Shown here one piece after another: positions 8,607-17,204 of a stretch of 56,131 nt of DNA. How positions within the stretch are numbered: the first letter of the stretch is position 1; every line of letters begins with the position of its first letter. This DNA comes from Megamonas hypermegale (GTDB taxonomy: Bacteria; Bacillota; Negativicutes; Selenomonadales; Selenomonadaceae). Below the pieces are notes generated by a model. The model did not search any database and was not told the DNA's origin. It saw only the letters and a list, made by a program, of their open reading frames with translations. The stretch spans positions 589 through 56,719 of the forward strand of contig DCFC01000044.1 of assembly GCA_002314325.1 (NCBI GenBank). Reading direction: 5' to 3'. The position numbers and the translations under genes were made by a program.

Positions 8607-9395
8607 TCAGCTCCGCTTCAAATTTAAGTGAAATATGGAATTTAACAGCTCTTTCGTATAGGCATGGCGGGGATTGCGCATAATCTGCGCCGTTTCGCCG
8701 TATTCGACGATTTTTCCGCTTTGCATGATGGCTGTTTTTTTGGCGATGCGTGCCACAAGGCTCAGGTTGTGCGACACGAATATGATGCCCGTATGAAACA
8801 GCCGCTGCAAATTCAGCATTTCCTCAATCACCTGTGCCTGCGATACGACGTCGAGCGCGGAAGTCGGTTCATCCGCCAAGAGAAGTTTCGGCTTTAAGAG
8901 CATGGCAAGTACGATGGAAATGCGCTGGTTCATGCCGCCCGACAGTTCAAACGGATAGTTTTGCAGTATTTTTTCGCCGTCCGTCAGACGTATTTTTGCC
9001 AGCAGGTTAAGCGCTTCGCCGATGATTTCTTTTTTAGTGCAGTTTTGGCGGTGCGCTGCTACACTTTCTACAAGCTGCTGACCGATTGTCCGTACGGGAC
9101 AGAGCGTTGTTTGGGCATTTTGAAATATCATGCCGATTTCTCCGCCGCGAATATGCTGCATATTTTTTTCCGTCAAGCGGGTTATATTGGCGTCATTGTA
9201 GAAAATATCGCCGCCTGTCAAATGTGCTTCGGGCGGCAGTATATGCAGGATTGTTTTCAGCAAAGTGGACTTGCCGCAGCCCGACTGTCCCACAATGCCG
9301 AGAATTTCGCCTGCGTTCAGGGAAAGATTTATGTCGGACAGAACGTTTTTTTTATTATAGGCTACGTTCAAACCGCGAATTTCCAGTAATGTCAT
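8607..9395 (-). CDS. ABC transporter ATPase, peptide/nickel class (first ATPase)
   Basis: 262 residues with Walker A GQSGCGKST, signature LSGGMNQRISI, Walker B LLLADEP and the H-loop in VSHNLSLVA. It is the NikD/DppD-like partner of the next ATPase; the pair powers uptake through the two permeases upstream. It is separated from the binding-protein gene by an NP element (copy 3), so any operon transcript carries that structure between them. Family is firm; substrate is inferred only from context. Confidence 0.92.
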   Translation of the reverse strand: MTLLEIRGLNVAYNKKNVLSDINLSLNAGEILGIVGQSGCGKSTLLKTILHILPPEAHLTGGDIFYNDANITRLTEKNMQHIRGGEIGMIFQNAQTTLCPVRTIGQQLVESVAAHRQNCTKKEIIGEALNLLAKIRLTDGEKILQNYPFELSGGMNQRISIVLAMLLKPKLLLADEPTSALDVVSQAQVIEEMLNLQRLFHTGIIFVSHNLSLVARIAKKTAIMQSGKIVEYGETAQIMRNPRHAYTKELLNSIFHLNLKRS

Positions 9396-9425
9396 AGAGC
9401 TTCCTTCTTAGATTTATCAATTATA

Positions 9426-9554
9426 TTTTTTGTGCTAGTTAATTTTTCAAAGCAGTATAATAGTTTATATTTAGTGAGGTTAAGTGACAACATCGAATGA
9501 ATATAAACTATTATCCTGCTGGCTACAGGCTCGATGTTTTTCTGGTGCAAAAAG
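9426..9554 (+). repeat. NP element copy 3, inserted at a stop codon
   Basis: 129 bp between perfect 11-bp direct repeats TATCAATTATA (9415-9425 and 9555-9565). The right repeat overlaps the binding-protein stop codon (TGA at 9559-9557 on the minus strand). Outer ends are TTGTGCTAG and CTGGTGCAA. Inner arms 9451-9471 and 9500-9520 have one mismatch. Forward loop, inside a leftward operon. Confidence 0.9.
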
Positions 9555-9556
9555 TA

Positions 9557-11098
9557 TCAATTATAATTCAGCGCCGCTGTAATTTCGTAGTAGTCGGAAG
9601 GATGAGCGGCAAATCCCGTTACATTGCTTTTCATTATAAAGGACATTTTCAAATGAGATGCGAAGATAAAGGCGCAGTCGTCGAGAATAATCTGCTGCAT
9701 TTTAACGGACAGTTCGGCGCGTTTGTGCGGGTCAAATTCCGCATGAAGCTGCTGTGCAAGCTGTTCCAATTCTTCATTGTAATAATGACCTCTGTTTTTG
9801 GCGGAATTTTTTAGGCAGTGCGTCGTGAAGAAATATTCCGGATCACCTGTCGGTGCCGTTACAAAGGCACTGGCGAAAATATCCCATTCGCCTCTGTCGA
9901 GGAAATCCTGCTGATTTGCCGTATTATTGACGATGACTTCGATACCGGCTTGTTTGAGCGTGGCCTGAGCGGCTTCCGCCAGAAGCGGCAGTTCCTGTCT
10001 GCCCGGATATGTCAGCCAGCGGATAGTCAGTTTTTGCCCGTTCTTATCGACATAGCCGTCGCCGTCCGTATCATTCCAGCCGGATTTGGCCAGCAGATTT
10101 TTTGCTTCCTGTAAATTAAATTCCGGCGCAGTTACATTTTCATTGCCGAAGGCGAAGTTGGACGGAAAAGCACCGACGGCCGCACTACCGTTGCCGTGCA
10201 GCAGATTGTCGGTGAAGCTTTTTTTATCAATGCTCATGGCGATGGCGCGGCGGACATTGTAATCCTGTAATATCGGATTTTCAAGGTTCAGCTGGGCGAA
10301 AAAGCAGCGGGAAGTGTCCGTCGTGCTTATGCGGTATCTGTCGCTGTCGCGGAACAGTTTCAGGCTGGCATACGGAAGCCCCTGCACGGCGTCAAGCTCG
10401 CCGGACTGCATCGCCATAGTGAGTGTGTCGCCGTCGATTATTTCCGTGACGATTACTTTATCCATGCCGACATTGCCGTTCCAGTAGTTCGGATTTTTTT
10501 TCAGCGCTATTTCCGTATCGGAAATTTTCGTAGCGATGAATGGACCCGTTCCAGCGACGTTCCGCTCGTCCGTTATGCCGTAGTCCATATCAATGATAGC
10601 GCCGTACGGGTCGCTGAGATAATTGAGCAGTGCCGGTACTTTTTCAGCCGATTTTATGGTAACGGTCTGTCCGTCAGCGGTGATTTCCTGTATTTTCAAG
10701 TCGTCCGGCGCGCGGTCATGAACGGCGATTAAATGTTCCAGACACTGTTTTACCGCCTGCCCGTCAAGCGCGTGTCCGCTGGAAAATTTGATGCCGTCCT
10801 TCAGTGTTATTTTCACCGTATAGTCGTCGAGCTGTTCATAACCTGCGGCGAGCCACGGTTCCAGCTCCATTTTATCGTTGAATTTAAACAGCGTTTCGCC
10901 TACGCCGTAACGCACCGCCGACCAGCCGGAATAATCGCTGTGCGGATTAAGCCCCGTATTGCCCATTTCCACGCCGTAGGCAGTCGTGCCGTAGCGGAAA
11001 ACTTTCTCGCCGCTGTCTGCCGTTTCCGAGTCGCTGCCGCAGCCGGAGAAAATGAACAGTGACAGCAGTAAAGAGCAAATTAGACAGATTTTAGACAT
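9557..11098 (-). CDS. Substrate-binding lipoprotein of a nickel/peptide/metallophore ABC importer
   Basis: 513 residues, solute-binding protein family 5 (DppA/OppA/NikA fold). The N-terminus carries a lipobox (FSGC, Cys about residue 20), so it should be anchored by a lipid and face the periplasm. The characteristic stretches EPWLAAGYE, GTGPF and DYNVRRAIAMSID are typical of the family. GLNPHSDYSGW near the N-terminus recalls NikA/CntA-like members rather than oligopeptide binders, but this is a resemblance, not proof. It sits between permease and ATPase genes with NP elements on both sides (copies 3 and 4). AGGAGG precedes the ATG. Confidence 0.88.
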   Translation of the reverse strand: MSKICLICSLLLSLFIFSGCGSDSETADSGEKVFRYGTTAYGVEMGNTGLNPHSDYSGWSAVRYGVGETLFKFNDKMELEPWLAAGYEQLDDYTVKITLKDGIKFSSGHALDGQAVKQCLEHLIAVHDRAPDDLKIQEITADGQTVTIKSAEKVPALLNYLSDPYGAIIDMDYGITDERNVAGTGPFIATKISDTEIALKKNPNYWNGNVGMDKVIVTEIIDGDTLTMAMQSGELDAVQGLPYASLKLFRDSDRYRISTTDTSRCFFAQLNLENPILQDYNVRRAIAMSIDKKSFTDNLLHGNGSAAVGAFPSNFAFGNENVTAPEFNLQEAKNLLAKSGWNDTDGDGYVDKNGQKLTIRWLTYPGRQELPLLAEAAQATLKQAGIEVIVNNTANQQDFLDRGEWDIFASAFVTAPTGDPEYFFTTHCLKNSAKNRGHYYNEELEQLAQQLHAEFDPHKRAELSVKMQQIILDDCAFIFASHLKMSFIMKSNVTGFAAHPSDYYEITAALNYN

Positions 11099-11127
11099 AA
11101 TAAACCTCCTTTTAATTAAATTATGTA

Positions 11128-11247
11128 TTGTGTCAGTCGATTTCTCAGGCAGTATAATACTTTATATTTAGTGAGGTTAAGTGGCAACATCGAACGAATA
11201 TAAAGTATTATACTGCCGATTACAGGCTGAGTTTTTTACCGGCACAA
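11128..11247 (+). repeat. NP element copy 4
   Basis: Outer ends extend to GTATTGTG and CACAATAC. Inner arms 11148-11168 and 11197-11217 pair perfectly, with an outermost G-C pair where most copies have A-T. Forward loop. It lies between permease and binding-protein genes of the same leftward operon. Confidence 0.88.
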
Positions 11248-11253
11248 TACATA

Positions 11254-12045
11254 TTATAAATTGAATTTGTCGCGTATCGTGTCGCCAAGAATATTGAACA
11301 GACTGACAGACAGGAAAATAGCGCAGCCGGGAGCGAGAATGACCCACAGCGCCGTTTGGAGCATGCTGCGGCTGCCGCTCATCATCGCGCCCCATTCCGC
11401 CGTCGGCGGCAGTGCGCCCAGTCCCAGAAAGGAAAGCCCCGCTATTTCCATTATCATTGTACCGATATCGAGAATTGCCGTTATTAAAATTATGCCGATT
11501 ATATTGGGGAATATATGATAAAACATGATTTTCGCGTCGCTGCAGCCGCTCAGTCGGGCGGCGGCGACAAACGGAGCTGTTTTTACGGTCAGAACCTGCG
11601 CGCGGGCAAGGCGGGCGAATTTCGGCCAGGAGATGAAGGCAAGCGCAATTACGGCATTTAGGATACTGCCGCCTAGAACACCTGCCACGGCGAGGGCGAA
11701 CACCATGCCGGGAAAGGCGAGAAAAATATCGGAAGTGCGCATTAAAAGCGTATCGATTTTGCCGCCGCAATAGCCGCAGACAATGCCGACCGCTGTACCG
11801 ATTAATGTAACCGCGCCGACGAGTGCCAGGGAAGATAAAATCGTCGTCTGCGCTCCCATGATGACGCGCGACAGCAAATCCCTGCCGTACTGGTCGGTGC
11901 CAAGCAGATGAACACTGTTCGGTGCTTGAAGTGCCTGCGATAAATTCTGCGCATACGGGTCAAACGGCGTCAAAAAGGGTGCAAACACGGCAACAAGCAG
12001 TAAAGCGCCGACGAGTACGCATAAAATAGTGAGTTTTACATTCAT
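11254..12045 (-). CDS. ABC transporter permease, DppC/NikC type
   Basis: A 263-residue inner-membrane permease. It has an N-terminal membrane segment (about 5-25), the oligopeptide-permease N-terminal motif (NLSQALQAPNSVHLLGTDQYGRDLLSR), further hydrophobic segments, and the EAA-type cytoplasmic loop near LARAQVLTVKTAPFVAAA. It pairs with the permease gene upstream (gap 16 bp). The ATG follows AAGGAATAACTT. Part of the 13.7-7.8 kb importer operon. Confidence 0.92.
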   Translation of the reverse strand: MNVKLTILCVLVGALLLVAVFAPFLTPFDPYAQNLSQALQAPNSVHLLGTDQYGRDLLSRVIMGAQTTILSSLALVGAVTLIGTAVGIVCGYCGGKIDTLLMRTSDIFLAFPGMVFALAVAGVLGGSILNAVIALAFISWPKFARLARAQVLTVKTAPFVAAARLSGCSDAKIMFYHIFPNIIGIILITAILDIGTMIMEIAGLSFLGLGALPPTAEWGAMMSGSRSMLQTALWVILAPGCAIFLSVSLFNILGDTIRDKFNL

Positions 12046-12061
12046 AAGTTATTCCTTCAAA

Positions 12062-13003
12062 TTATTTTTTCGCGCCGAGCCGAATGCGCGGGTCCAGATA
12101 ATGGTATAAGATATCCGTGATTAAGTTGAAAATTACATAAATGATGGCGAGCCATACGACATAGGCAAGGATAATCGGATAATCGCGCATTAAAATAGCA
12201 TCGACAGCCATTTTGCCGACGCCGTCCCACATGAAGATACTCTCAATAATGGCCGTACCGCCGAGCAGTGAGCCGACAGACAAAGACAGGAGCGTTATAA
12301 ACGACAGTAGCGTAACTTTCATGACGCTCGTCAGTATGATTGTCCTGTAGGGTATGCCGCGGGCCTTGGCGGCGATGACGTAGTCCTTATTAAGTTCAGC
12401 CAGGACGACAGCGCGGATTTGGCGGATGTATTTGGCGCTCATAGCTATGGTCAGCGTCATAGTCGGCAGGATTATGCCCTGCCAGCCGCCGGAAGTATTC
12501 ATGACCGGCAGTAAATTCAGTTTAAGCGAAAAAACATAGATGAGTAAAAGCGAGACGAAAAAACCGGGCAAAGAATTGCCGACAAAGCTGAAAAAGCGGA
12601 TAAGGTAATCGCTCCAGCCGTTGCGGTTCAGCGCGGCGATAATGCCGAGCGGAAAAGATATTATAATTGTGCATAATATCGAAGTAATCGTTAATAAAAT
12701 CGTCGCCGGCAGTTTTTGCAGAAAGGTGGAAAATACGGGCTTGCCGGAAACGTAGGACGTGCCCATATCGCCTGATACCATGTCTTTCAGCCAGATACCG
12801 TACTGAACGAGAAACGGCTTGTCCAGATTGAGCTCGCTGCGCAGCCGGTCCTTCGCTTCTTCGGAGAGAACAGTGCCGCGGTTAGCTTCCATGACATCAA
12901 TCGCATCGCCGGCCACCGTGTGCATAAGACCGAACGATAAAAGCGTTATGCCCAGCAGTATGGGAATTAAATGCAGAATGCGCTGGGCAATATATGTTTT
13001 CAT
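12062..13003 (-). CDS. ABC transporter permease, DppB/NikB type
   Basis: 313 residues, six predicted membrane segments, beginning with the family's N-terminal helix (ILHLIPILLGITLLSFG). The EAA-like loop YVIAAKARGIPYRTI is present. It forms the heterodimeric channel with the NikC-type partner. It starts 4 bp after the methyltransferase stop codon, so the two are almost certainly cotranscribed and translationally coupled. Confidence 0.92.
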   Translation of the reverse strand: MKTYIAQRILHLIPILLGITLLSFGLMHTVAGDAIDVMEANRGTVLSEEAKDRLRSELNLDKPFLVQYGIWLKDMVSGDMGTSYVSGKPVFSTFLQKLPATILLTITSILCTIIISFPLGIIAALNRNGWSDYLIRFFSFVGNSLPGFFVSLLLIYVFSLKLNLLPVMNTSGGWQGIILPTMTLTIAMSAKYIRQIRAVVLAELNKDYVIAAKARGIPYRTIILTSVMKVTLLSFITLLSLSVGSLLGGTAIIESIFMWDGVGKMAVDAILMRDYPIILAYVVWLAIIYVIFNLITDILYHYLDPRIRLGAKK

Positions 13004-13007
13004 GGTG

Positions 13008-13727
13008 TTATTTCACCGCCCTGATTAAAAACAGCGGCGTCGGATTGTAAAATTCGTCATGCTGGCTGTAGATACGTTTGCCGACCGTTTCGTCCGTATC
13101 CACATGGGCAAAGCCGATTTGCTGCAGGACACTGCTGTCCCATTGCGGGCGGTGCAGCTGCGAAATATCGAGATTGGCTTTAATAGAGTCGCATTCTGCC
13201 AGCAGGTCGGAATTTATATTGTGATGAGCATGATTTTGCGGCAGTGAATTTAAATCCTGCACGAGATGTTCCTTGCCGTAATCAGCGTCGAAATTGAGCA
13301 GCATACCGCCTTTTTTCAAGACGCGGTGCCATTCGCTGTAAGCCTTGCGCGGGTGCGGCAGTGTCCAGGTCAGATTTCGGCTCAGAACGATATCGAAACT
13401 TTCGTCGGGATAAAGCAGATTTTCCGCGTCCATAACTTTAAATACGCTGTTTACGCCGGATTTTGCCGCCAATAGTTTCGCTTCTTCAATCATGGAAGCC
13501 GTCAGGTCGATACCTTCCACATAATGACCGGCTTTTCCCAGCAAAATGGCAAAAAAACCGGAGCCAGTGCCAATATCGAGAATTCTGCACGGTTTATCCG
13601 GCATGTATTTTCGGATTTCTTCAAGCCATAAATCGGCCATATAACTATTCAGTTCATCGCGGCGCAGCCGGGCAAAATCGCCGCTGCGTCTGCTCCAGTA
13701 ATTGATAATGCGGTTTTTTATTTCCAT
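13008..13727 (-). CDS. Class I SAM-dependent methyltransferase, first gene of the ABC operon
   Basis: 239 residues. SAM-binding motif I is ILDIGTGSGFFA, followed by an acidic residue ending strand 2 (EGIDLT) and a motif IV-like region around SFDIVLSRN. A histidine-rich patch (NHAHHNI) lies in the C-terminal third and could be substrate- or metal-related. I chose the ATG after GAGGAG rather than a GTG 12 nt upstream that overlaps it. Being the promoter-proximal gene of a nickel/peptide-type importer suggests it modifies a chelator or small molecule handled by that importer; this is inference. The methyl acceptor is unknown. Confidence 0.85.
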   Translation of the reverse strand: MEIKNRIINYWSRRSGDFARLRRDELNSYMADLWLEEIRKYMPDKPCRILDIGTGSGFFAILLGKAGHYVEGIDLTASMIEEAKLLAAKSGVNSVFKVMDAENLLYPDESFDIVLSRNLTWTLPHPRKAYSEWHRVLKKGGMLLNFDADYGKEHLVQDLNSLPQNHAHHNINSDLLAECDSIKANLDISQLHRPQWDSSVLQQIGFAHVDTDETVGKRIYSQHDEFYNPTPLFLIRAVK

Positions 13728-13763
13728 AAATATATACACTCCTCAAAAACAAATTAATTATCT

Positions 13764-13886
13764 ATTGTGTTAGTAAAACATCCAGTCTATAGCCAGCAGT
13801 ATAATACTTTATATTCGTTCGATGTTGGCACTTAACCTCACTAAATATAAAGTATTATACTGCTTTAGGAAATCAACTAGCACAAT
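13764..13886 (-). repeat. NP element copy 5, in the leader of the ABC operon
   Basis: A full reverse-oriented copy. Outer ends are TTGTGTTAGT and ACTAGCACAA. Inner arms 13795-13815 and 13844-13864 are a perfect 21-bp inverted repeat. Only a weak 6-bp flanking repeat (AATTAT) is seen. It lies between the MerR-type promoter and the methyltransferase start, so a transcript from that promoter carries the whole element in its 5' leader. Confidence 0.9.
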
Positions 13887-13906
13887 AAGCAAAATGAATT
13901 ATAATC

Positions 13907-13937
13907 AGTCTAAAACTTGAAGTGAACACCAAGTCAA
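13907..13937 (-). promoter_or_regulatory. MerR-type promoter with overlong 19-bp spacer
   Basis: On the minus strand: TTGACT (13937-13932), a 19-bp spacer and TAGACT (13912-13907). The spacer holds a dyad, ACTTG...CAAGT with inner ACTTGGTGTT/AACACCAAGT-like halves. The 19-bp spacing plus spacer dyad is the signature of promoters activated by MerR-family regulators. It faces the methyltransferase-importer operon. No merR gene is present in this window. Confidence 0.7.
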
Positions 13938-14011
13938 TAGATATATGCGATATATTCAGTATAATAAGTGAATTTGATGTATACAAGCTCCCCTAGGGGA
14001 TACGGCGGTAT

Positions 14012-14041
14012 AAAAAAACAGCAGCGGAGAATTGCTGCTGT
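14012..14041 (-). terminator. Rho-independent terminator of the acetyltransferase gene
   Basis: Perfect 8-bp stem ACAGCAGC / GCTGCTGT with an 8-nt loop. Leftward reading ends in a run of T directly after the GNAT stop codon. A separate 12-bp palindrome TCCCCTAGGGGA sits just beyond, at 13989-14000. Confidence 0.85.
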
Positions 14042-14044
14042 AAA

Positions 14045-14491
14045 TCATTTTTTCTGCATATGCAGGATTGGGAACGGACGGCCGTCGCTGTCGAGCGGTG
14101 AACGTTCAATTACGGAAAAGCCCTGTCGTTGATAAAATTTAAATGCACGCGGATTTTGCTCGTTGACATCGACGAACTGAATGTTATACTGCTCGAAACA
14201 GTAGTTTATCAGCTTATAACCCATTCCCTGACCGAAATAGGCAGGGTCGACAAAGAGCATTTCCAGTTTATTTTCGTAAATACCGGCAAAGCCGATAACT
14301 TTGTCATCATCTATTGCCACGAGTAAAACGGGTATCATTTTGAATGCCGGTGCAACCTGCTCGCGGATTTCAGTAATATCTTTCTCCGTCAGAAAAAAAT
14401 GCGAAGCGCGCACCGATTTTTCCCAGACGGAAACGAGCTCATTTATTAAATCATCAGAGCGGTCATTGGTTTTTAAATCGATAATGTCCAT
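14045..14491 (-). CDS. GNAT-family N-acetyltransferase
   Basis: 148 residues. The acetyl-CoA pyrophosphate-binding signature is GQGMGYKLI, following the beta-4 strand (LEMLFVDPAY). The C-terminal FYQRQGFSV is the usual GNAT end strand. I take the ATG at 14491, seven nt after AAGGA; an upstream in-frame start would add 23 residues without a ribosome site. It is monocistronic with its own terminator. The acyl acceptor cannot be predicted. Confidence 0.85.
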   Translation of the reverse strand: MDIIDLKTNDRSDDLINELVSVWEKSVRASHFFLTEKDITEIREQVAPAFKMIPVLLVAIDDDKVIGFAGIYENKLEMLFVDPAYFGQGMGYKLINYCFEQYNIQFVDVNEQNPRAFKFYQRQGFSVIERSPLDSDGRPFPILHMQKK

Positions 14492-14602
14492 AAGAATTCC
14501 TTTCTGTCGTAAATTGTTTAAAAGCAGTCTAATTATACTATATCTCATTGTGATTGGCAAAAATAAAGTGTAAAATTATAAAAAAGAAATGAGGCGATAA
14601 TA

Positions 14603-16240
14603 ATGAATAATGAACAGAAATGGTGGCAGAAAGTGGTGGTCTACCAGATTTATCCGCGCAGTTTTTACGACAGCAACGGCGACGGCATCGGCGATATCAA
14701 CGGTATCAGGGAAAAGCTGCCGTATCTGACAAAACTCGGCATCGGTGTAATCTGGCTCAGTCCCGTGTACTGTTCGCCGAATGACGATAACGGCTACGAT
14801 ATATCCGATTATTACGATATATCGCCGGATTTCGGCACGCTGGACGATATGAAGGCATTGATTAAGGAAGCCGATAATTTCAGCATAAAAATCATCATGG
14901 ATTTGGTCGTAAATCACACCTCCGACGAACACGCATGGTTTATTGAAGCAAAATCGTCCAAAGGCAGCAAATACCGTGATTACTACATCTGGCGCAGCGG
15001 CGATGAAAATACGCCGCCGAATGATTTAAAATCGTGTTTCGGCGGCTCGGCTTGGGAATACGATGCAAAGACAGGCGAATATTATCTGCATTTTTTCAGT
15101 AAAAAACAGCCCGATTTAAATTGGGAAAATCCGCAAATGCGGCGCGATATTTGGAAAATGATGAATTTCTGGATTGATTTGGGTATCGGCGGTTTTCGTA
15201 TGGACGTCATCGACTTAATCGGCAAAAATCCCGATTTGAAAATCAAGGAAAACGGTCCGAAACTGCACGATTACATTCAGGAAATGTATCAAAATACGCT
15301 GGCAGGCAAAAATCTGCTGACTGTCGGCGAATGCTGGGGTGCGACGCCGGAGATTGCCAAGCTGTTTTCAGCGCAGAAGCGGCATGAGCTCAGCATGGTA
15401 TTTCAGTTTGAACATATTATGCTCGACCAGAACGGCGGCGATAAATGGAATTTAAAGCCGCTCAATCTGCTGGACTTAAAGCGAGTTTTCACTAAATGGC
15501 AGACACAGCTGGCAAACGAGGGCTGGAACAGTCTGTTCTGGAATAATCATGACCTGCCGCGCATCGTGTCGCGCTGGGGCGATGATGGGAAATACCGCGT
15601 ACAGTCGGCGAAAATGCTGGCGATACTGCTGCACGGTATGAAAGGAACGCCGTATATTTATCAGGGAGAGGAAATCGGCATGACGAATATCGAATTTAAC
15701 ACGATTGACGATTTTGCCGATATTGAAGCCGTCAATATGTATAAGGAACGCATTGCCGCCGGTTGTGACAAAGAAAGCGTACTACGTTCACTGCGGGCTA
15801 AAGCGCGCGACAATGCCCGTACGCCGATGCAGTGGAACGACAGTGAAAATGCCGGATTTACACAGGGGAAACCGTGGTACCGCGTAAATCCGAATTATCC
15901 GCAGATTAACGTTGAAAATGCGCTTGCTGATGAAAATTCCGTATTTTACTGCTATCAGAAATTAATTAAGTTGCGCCGGGAAAATCCGATTATGGTCTAC
16001 GGCGATTATGCGTTATTGCTGCCGGATGATGAAAATATTTATGCTTATACACGAACGTATCAGGATAAAACATGGCTTGTAATCTGCAATTTTTATAAAA
16101 ACAGCGTAGAATTTTCCTTAAACGGCACGGGAAAAGTTCTTATCAGCAATTACGAAAATTCCTGTACTGACTTGAAAAACGGCAGACTGCGACCGTATGA
16201 AGCCGTTATTTATGAATGGACAAATTTTTGCTGGTTTTAG
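14603..16240 (+). CDS. GH13 alpha-glucosidase, probably oligo-1,6-glucosidase
   Basis: 545 residues, the usual length for GH13 subfamily 31. Catalytic residues are visible: nucleophile Asp201 (GFRMDVIDL), acid/base Glu243 (VGECWG), and third Asp317 (NNHDLPR), within a (beta/alpha)8 barrel preceded by the family start QIYPRSFYDSNGDGIGD. The residue after the nucleophile is Val. In characterised members Val there goes with alpha-1,6 specificity (isomaltose, panose), while Thr or Ala goes with alpha-1,4. There is no signal peptide, so it acts on imported oligosaccharides. The ATG follows GAGGCGATAATA. A LysR gene follows 40 bp later. Confidence 0.93.
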   Translation: MNNEQKWWQKVVVYQIYPRSFYDSNGDGIGDINGIREKLPYLTKLGIGVIWLSPVYCSPNDDNGYDISDYYDISPDFGTLDDMKALIKEADNFSIKIIMDLVVNHTSDEHAWFIEAKSSKGSKYRDYYIWRSGDENTPPNDLKSCFGGSAWEYDAKTGEYYLHFFSKKQPDLNWENPQMRRDIWKMMNFWIDLGIGGFRMDVIDLIGKNPDLKIKENGPKLHDYIQEMYQNTLAGKNLLTVGECWGATPEIAKLFSAQKRHELSMVFQFEHIMLDQNGGDKWNLKPLNLLDLKRVFTKWQTQLANEGWNSLFWNNHDLPRIVSRWGDDGKYRVQSAKMLAILLHGMKGTPYIYQGEEIGMTNIEFNTIDDFADIEAVNMYKERIAAGCDKESVLRSLRAKARDNARTPMQWNDSENAGFTQGKPWYRVNPNYPQINVENALADENSVFYCYQKLIKLRRENPIMVYGDYALLLPDDENIYAYTRTYQDKTWLVICNFYKNSVEFSLNGTGKVLISNYENSCTDLKNGRLRPYEAVIYEWTNFCWF

Positions 16241-16280
16241 GGGAAATTACAGTCAAAAATATTTTAAATGAGGAATATTC

Positions 16281-17177
16281 ATGAAAGAAAAACCCAGTAT
16301 TCAACAGATAGAAAATTTTATTATTTACGGCAAGGTCCGCAATTTTGCTATGGCAGCCAAACGGGCTAATATCACGCAGTCCGCATTCAGTTTTCAAATG
16401 AAAAGGTTGGAAGAAATTGTCGGCGTTCAGCTGATTACACGTTCCAGCCGTGGCAGTGATTTAACCCGCGAAGGTGAATTTTTTCTGCCGAAAGCAGTTA
16501 AAATAATCAATGATTTGGATGAAACGATAAATGAATTGCAGAAATTCAGCGGGAAAACAGTTTCCTTAAATATCGGCGCACTGATGTCTCTGGGTGATGT
16601 TCTGATGAACAGGCATGTAAGTTATTTTAAACGACATAATCAAAATATAGATATTAATGTGTATAATTTAGAGGCAAAAACACTGCTTCACAAGCTGAAA
16701 AGCGGCGAAATCGACATAGCATCGTCTTTTTTACTGCCGCAGATGTCGCTGGATGGCTACGTAAAGGATTTTTTCTATAAAGATGAGCTTGTTTACTATG
16801 CACCCGCTTTAAATTTGCCGCAAACGGATTTCTCTTTACAAATTATCAAACAGACTCCTTTTGCCAGCTATTCGCCCGATTATTTCATATCGGCAGTCAT
16901 AGAAGATTATTTTACCCGGATAAATATCAATCCCGATATTGAAGCACGCCTTTCTACACCGTACGCCATTATGCAATACTGCAAGGATAATAAAACCGGT
17001 TCACTTTTATCAAAGCGTATTCTGATGGAAATGGGCGAGAAAACAGGTTATTATTCATTGCAGGAACCTTTATGTTTCAATGCGTATCTGATTTACAATC
17101 ATGAAAATCATAAAATAAGCAGCATAAAAGTTTTTGTCGATTACGTTTTAAATCTGTATGAGGCGATGAAACATTAA
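16281..17177 (+). CDS. LysR-family transcriptional regulator
   Basis: 298 residues. The N-terminal winged helix-turn-helix (about 5-64) contains the family pattern NFAMAAKRANITQSAFSFQM and RLEEIVGVQLITRSSRG. The rest is a periplasmic-binding-protein-like effector domain. It lies between the glucosidase and an MFS permease, all on the same strand. LysR regulators commonly control neighbours, and palindromes just upstream of the MFS gene are candidate sites. The effector is unknown. Confidence 0.9.
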   Translation: MKEKPSIQQIENFIIYGKVRNFAMAAKRANITQSAFSFQMKRLEEIVGVQLITRSSRGSDLTREGEFFLPKAVKIINDLDETINELQKFSGKTVSLNIGALMSLGDVLMNRHVSYFKRHNQNIDINVYNLEAKTLLHKLKSGEIDIASSFLLPQMSLDGYVKDFFYKDELVYYAPALNLPQTDFSLQIIKQTPFASYSPDYFISAVIEDYFTRININPDIEARLSTPYAIMQYCKDNKTGSLLSKRILMEMGEKTGYYSLQEPLCFNAYLIYNHENHKISSIKVFVDYVLNLYEAMKH

Positions 17178-17204
17178 ATTATTTTATGAGCTCCATCAAT
17201 TTTT

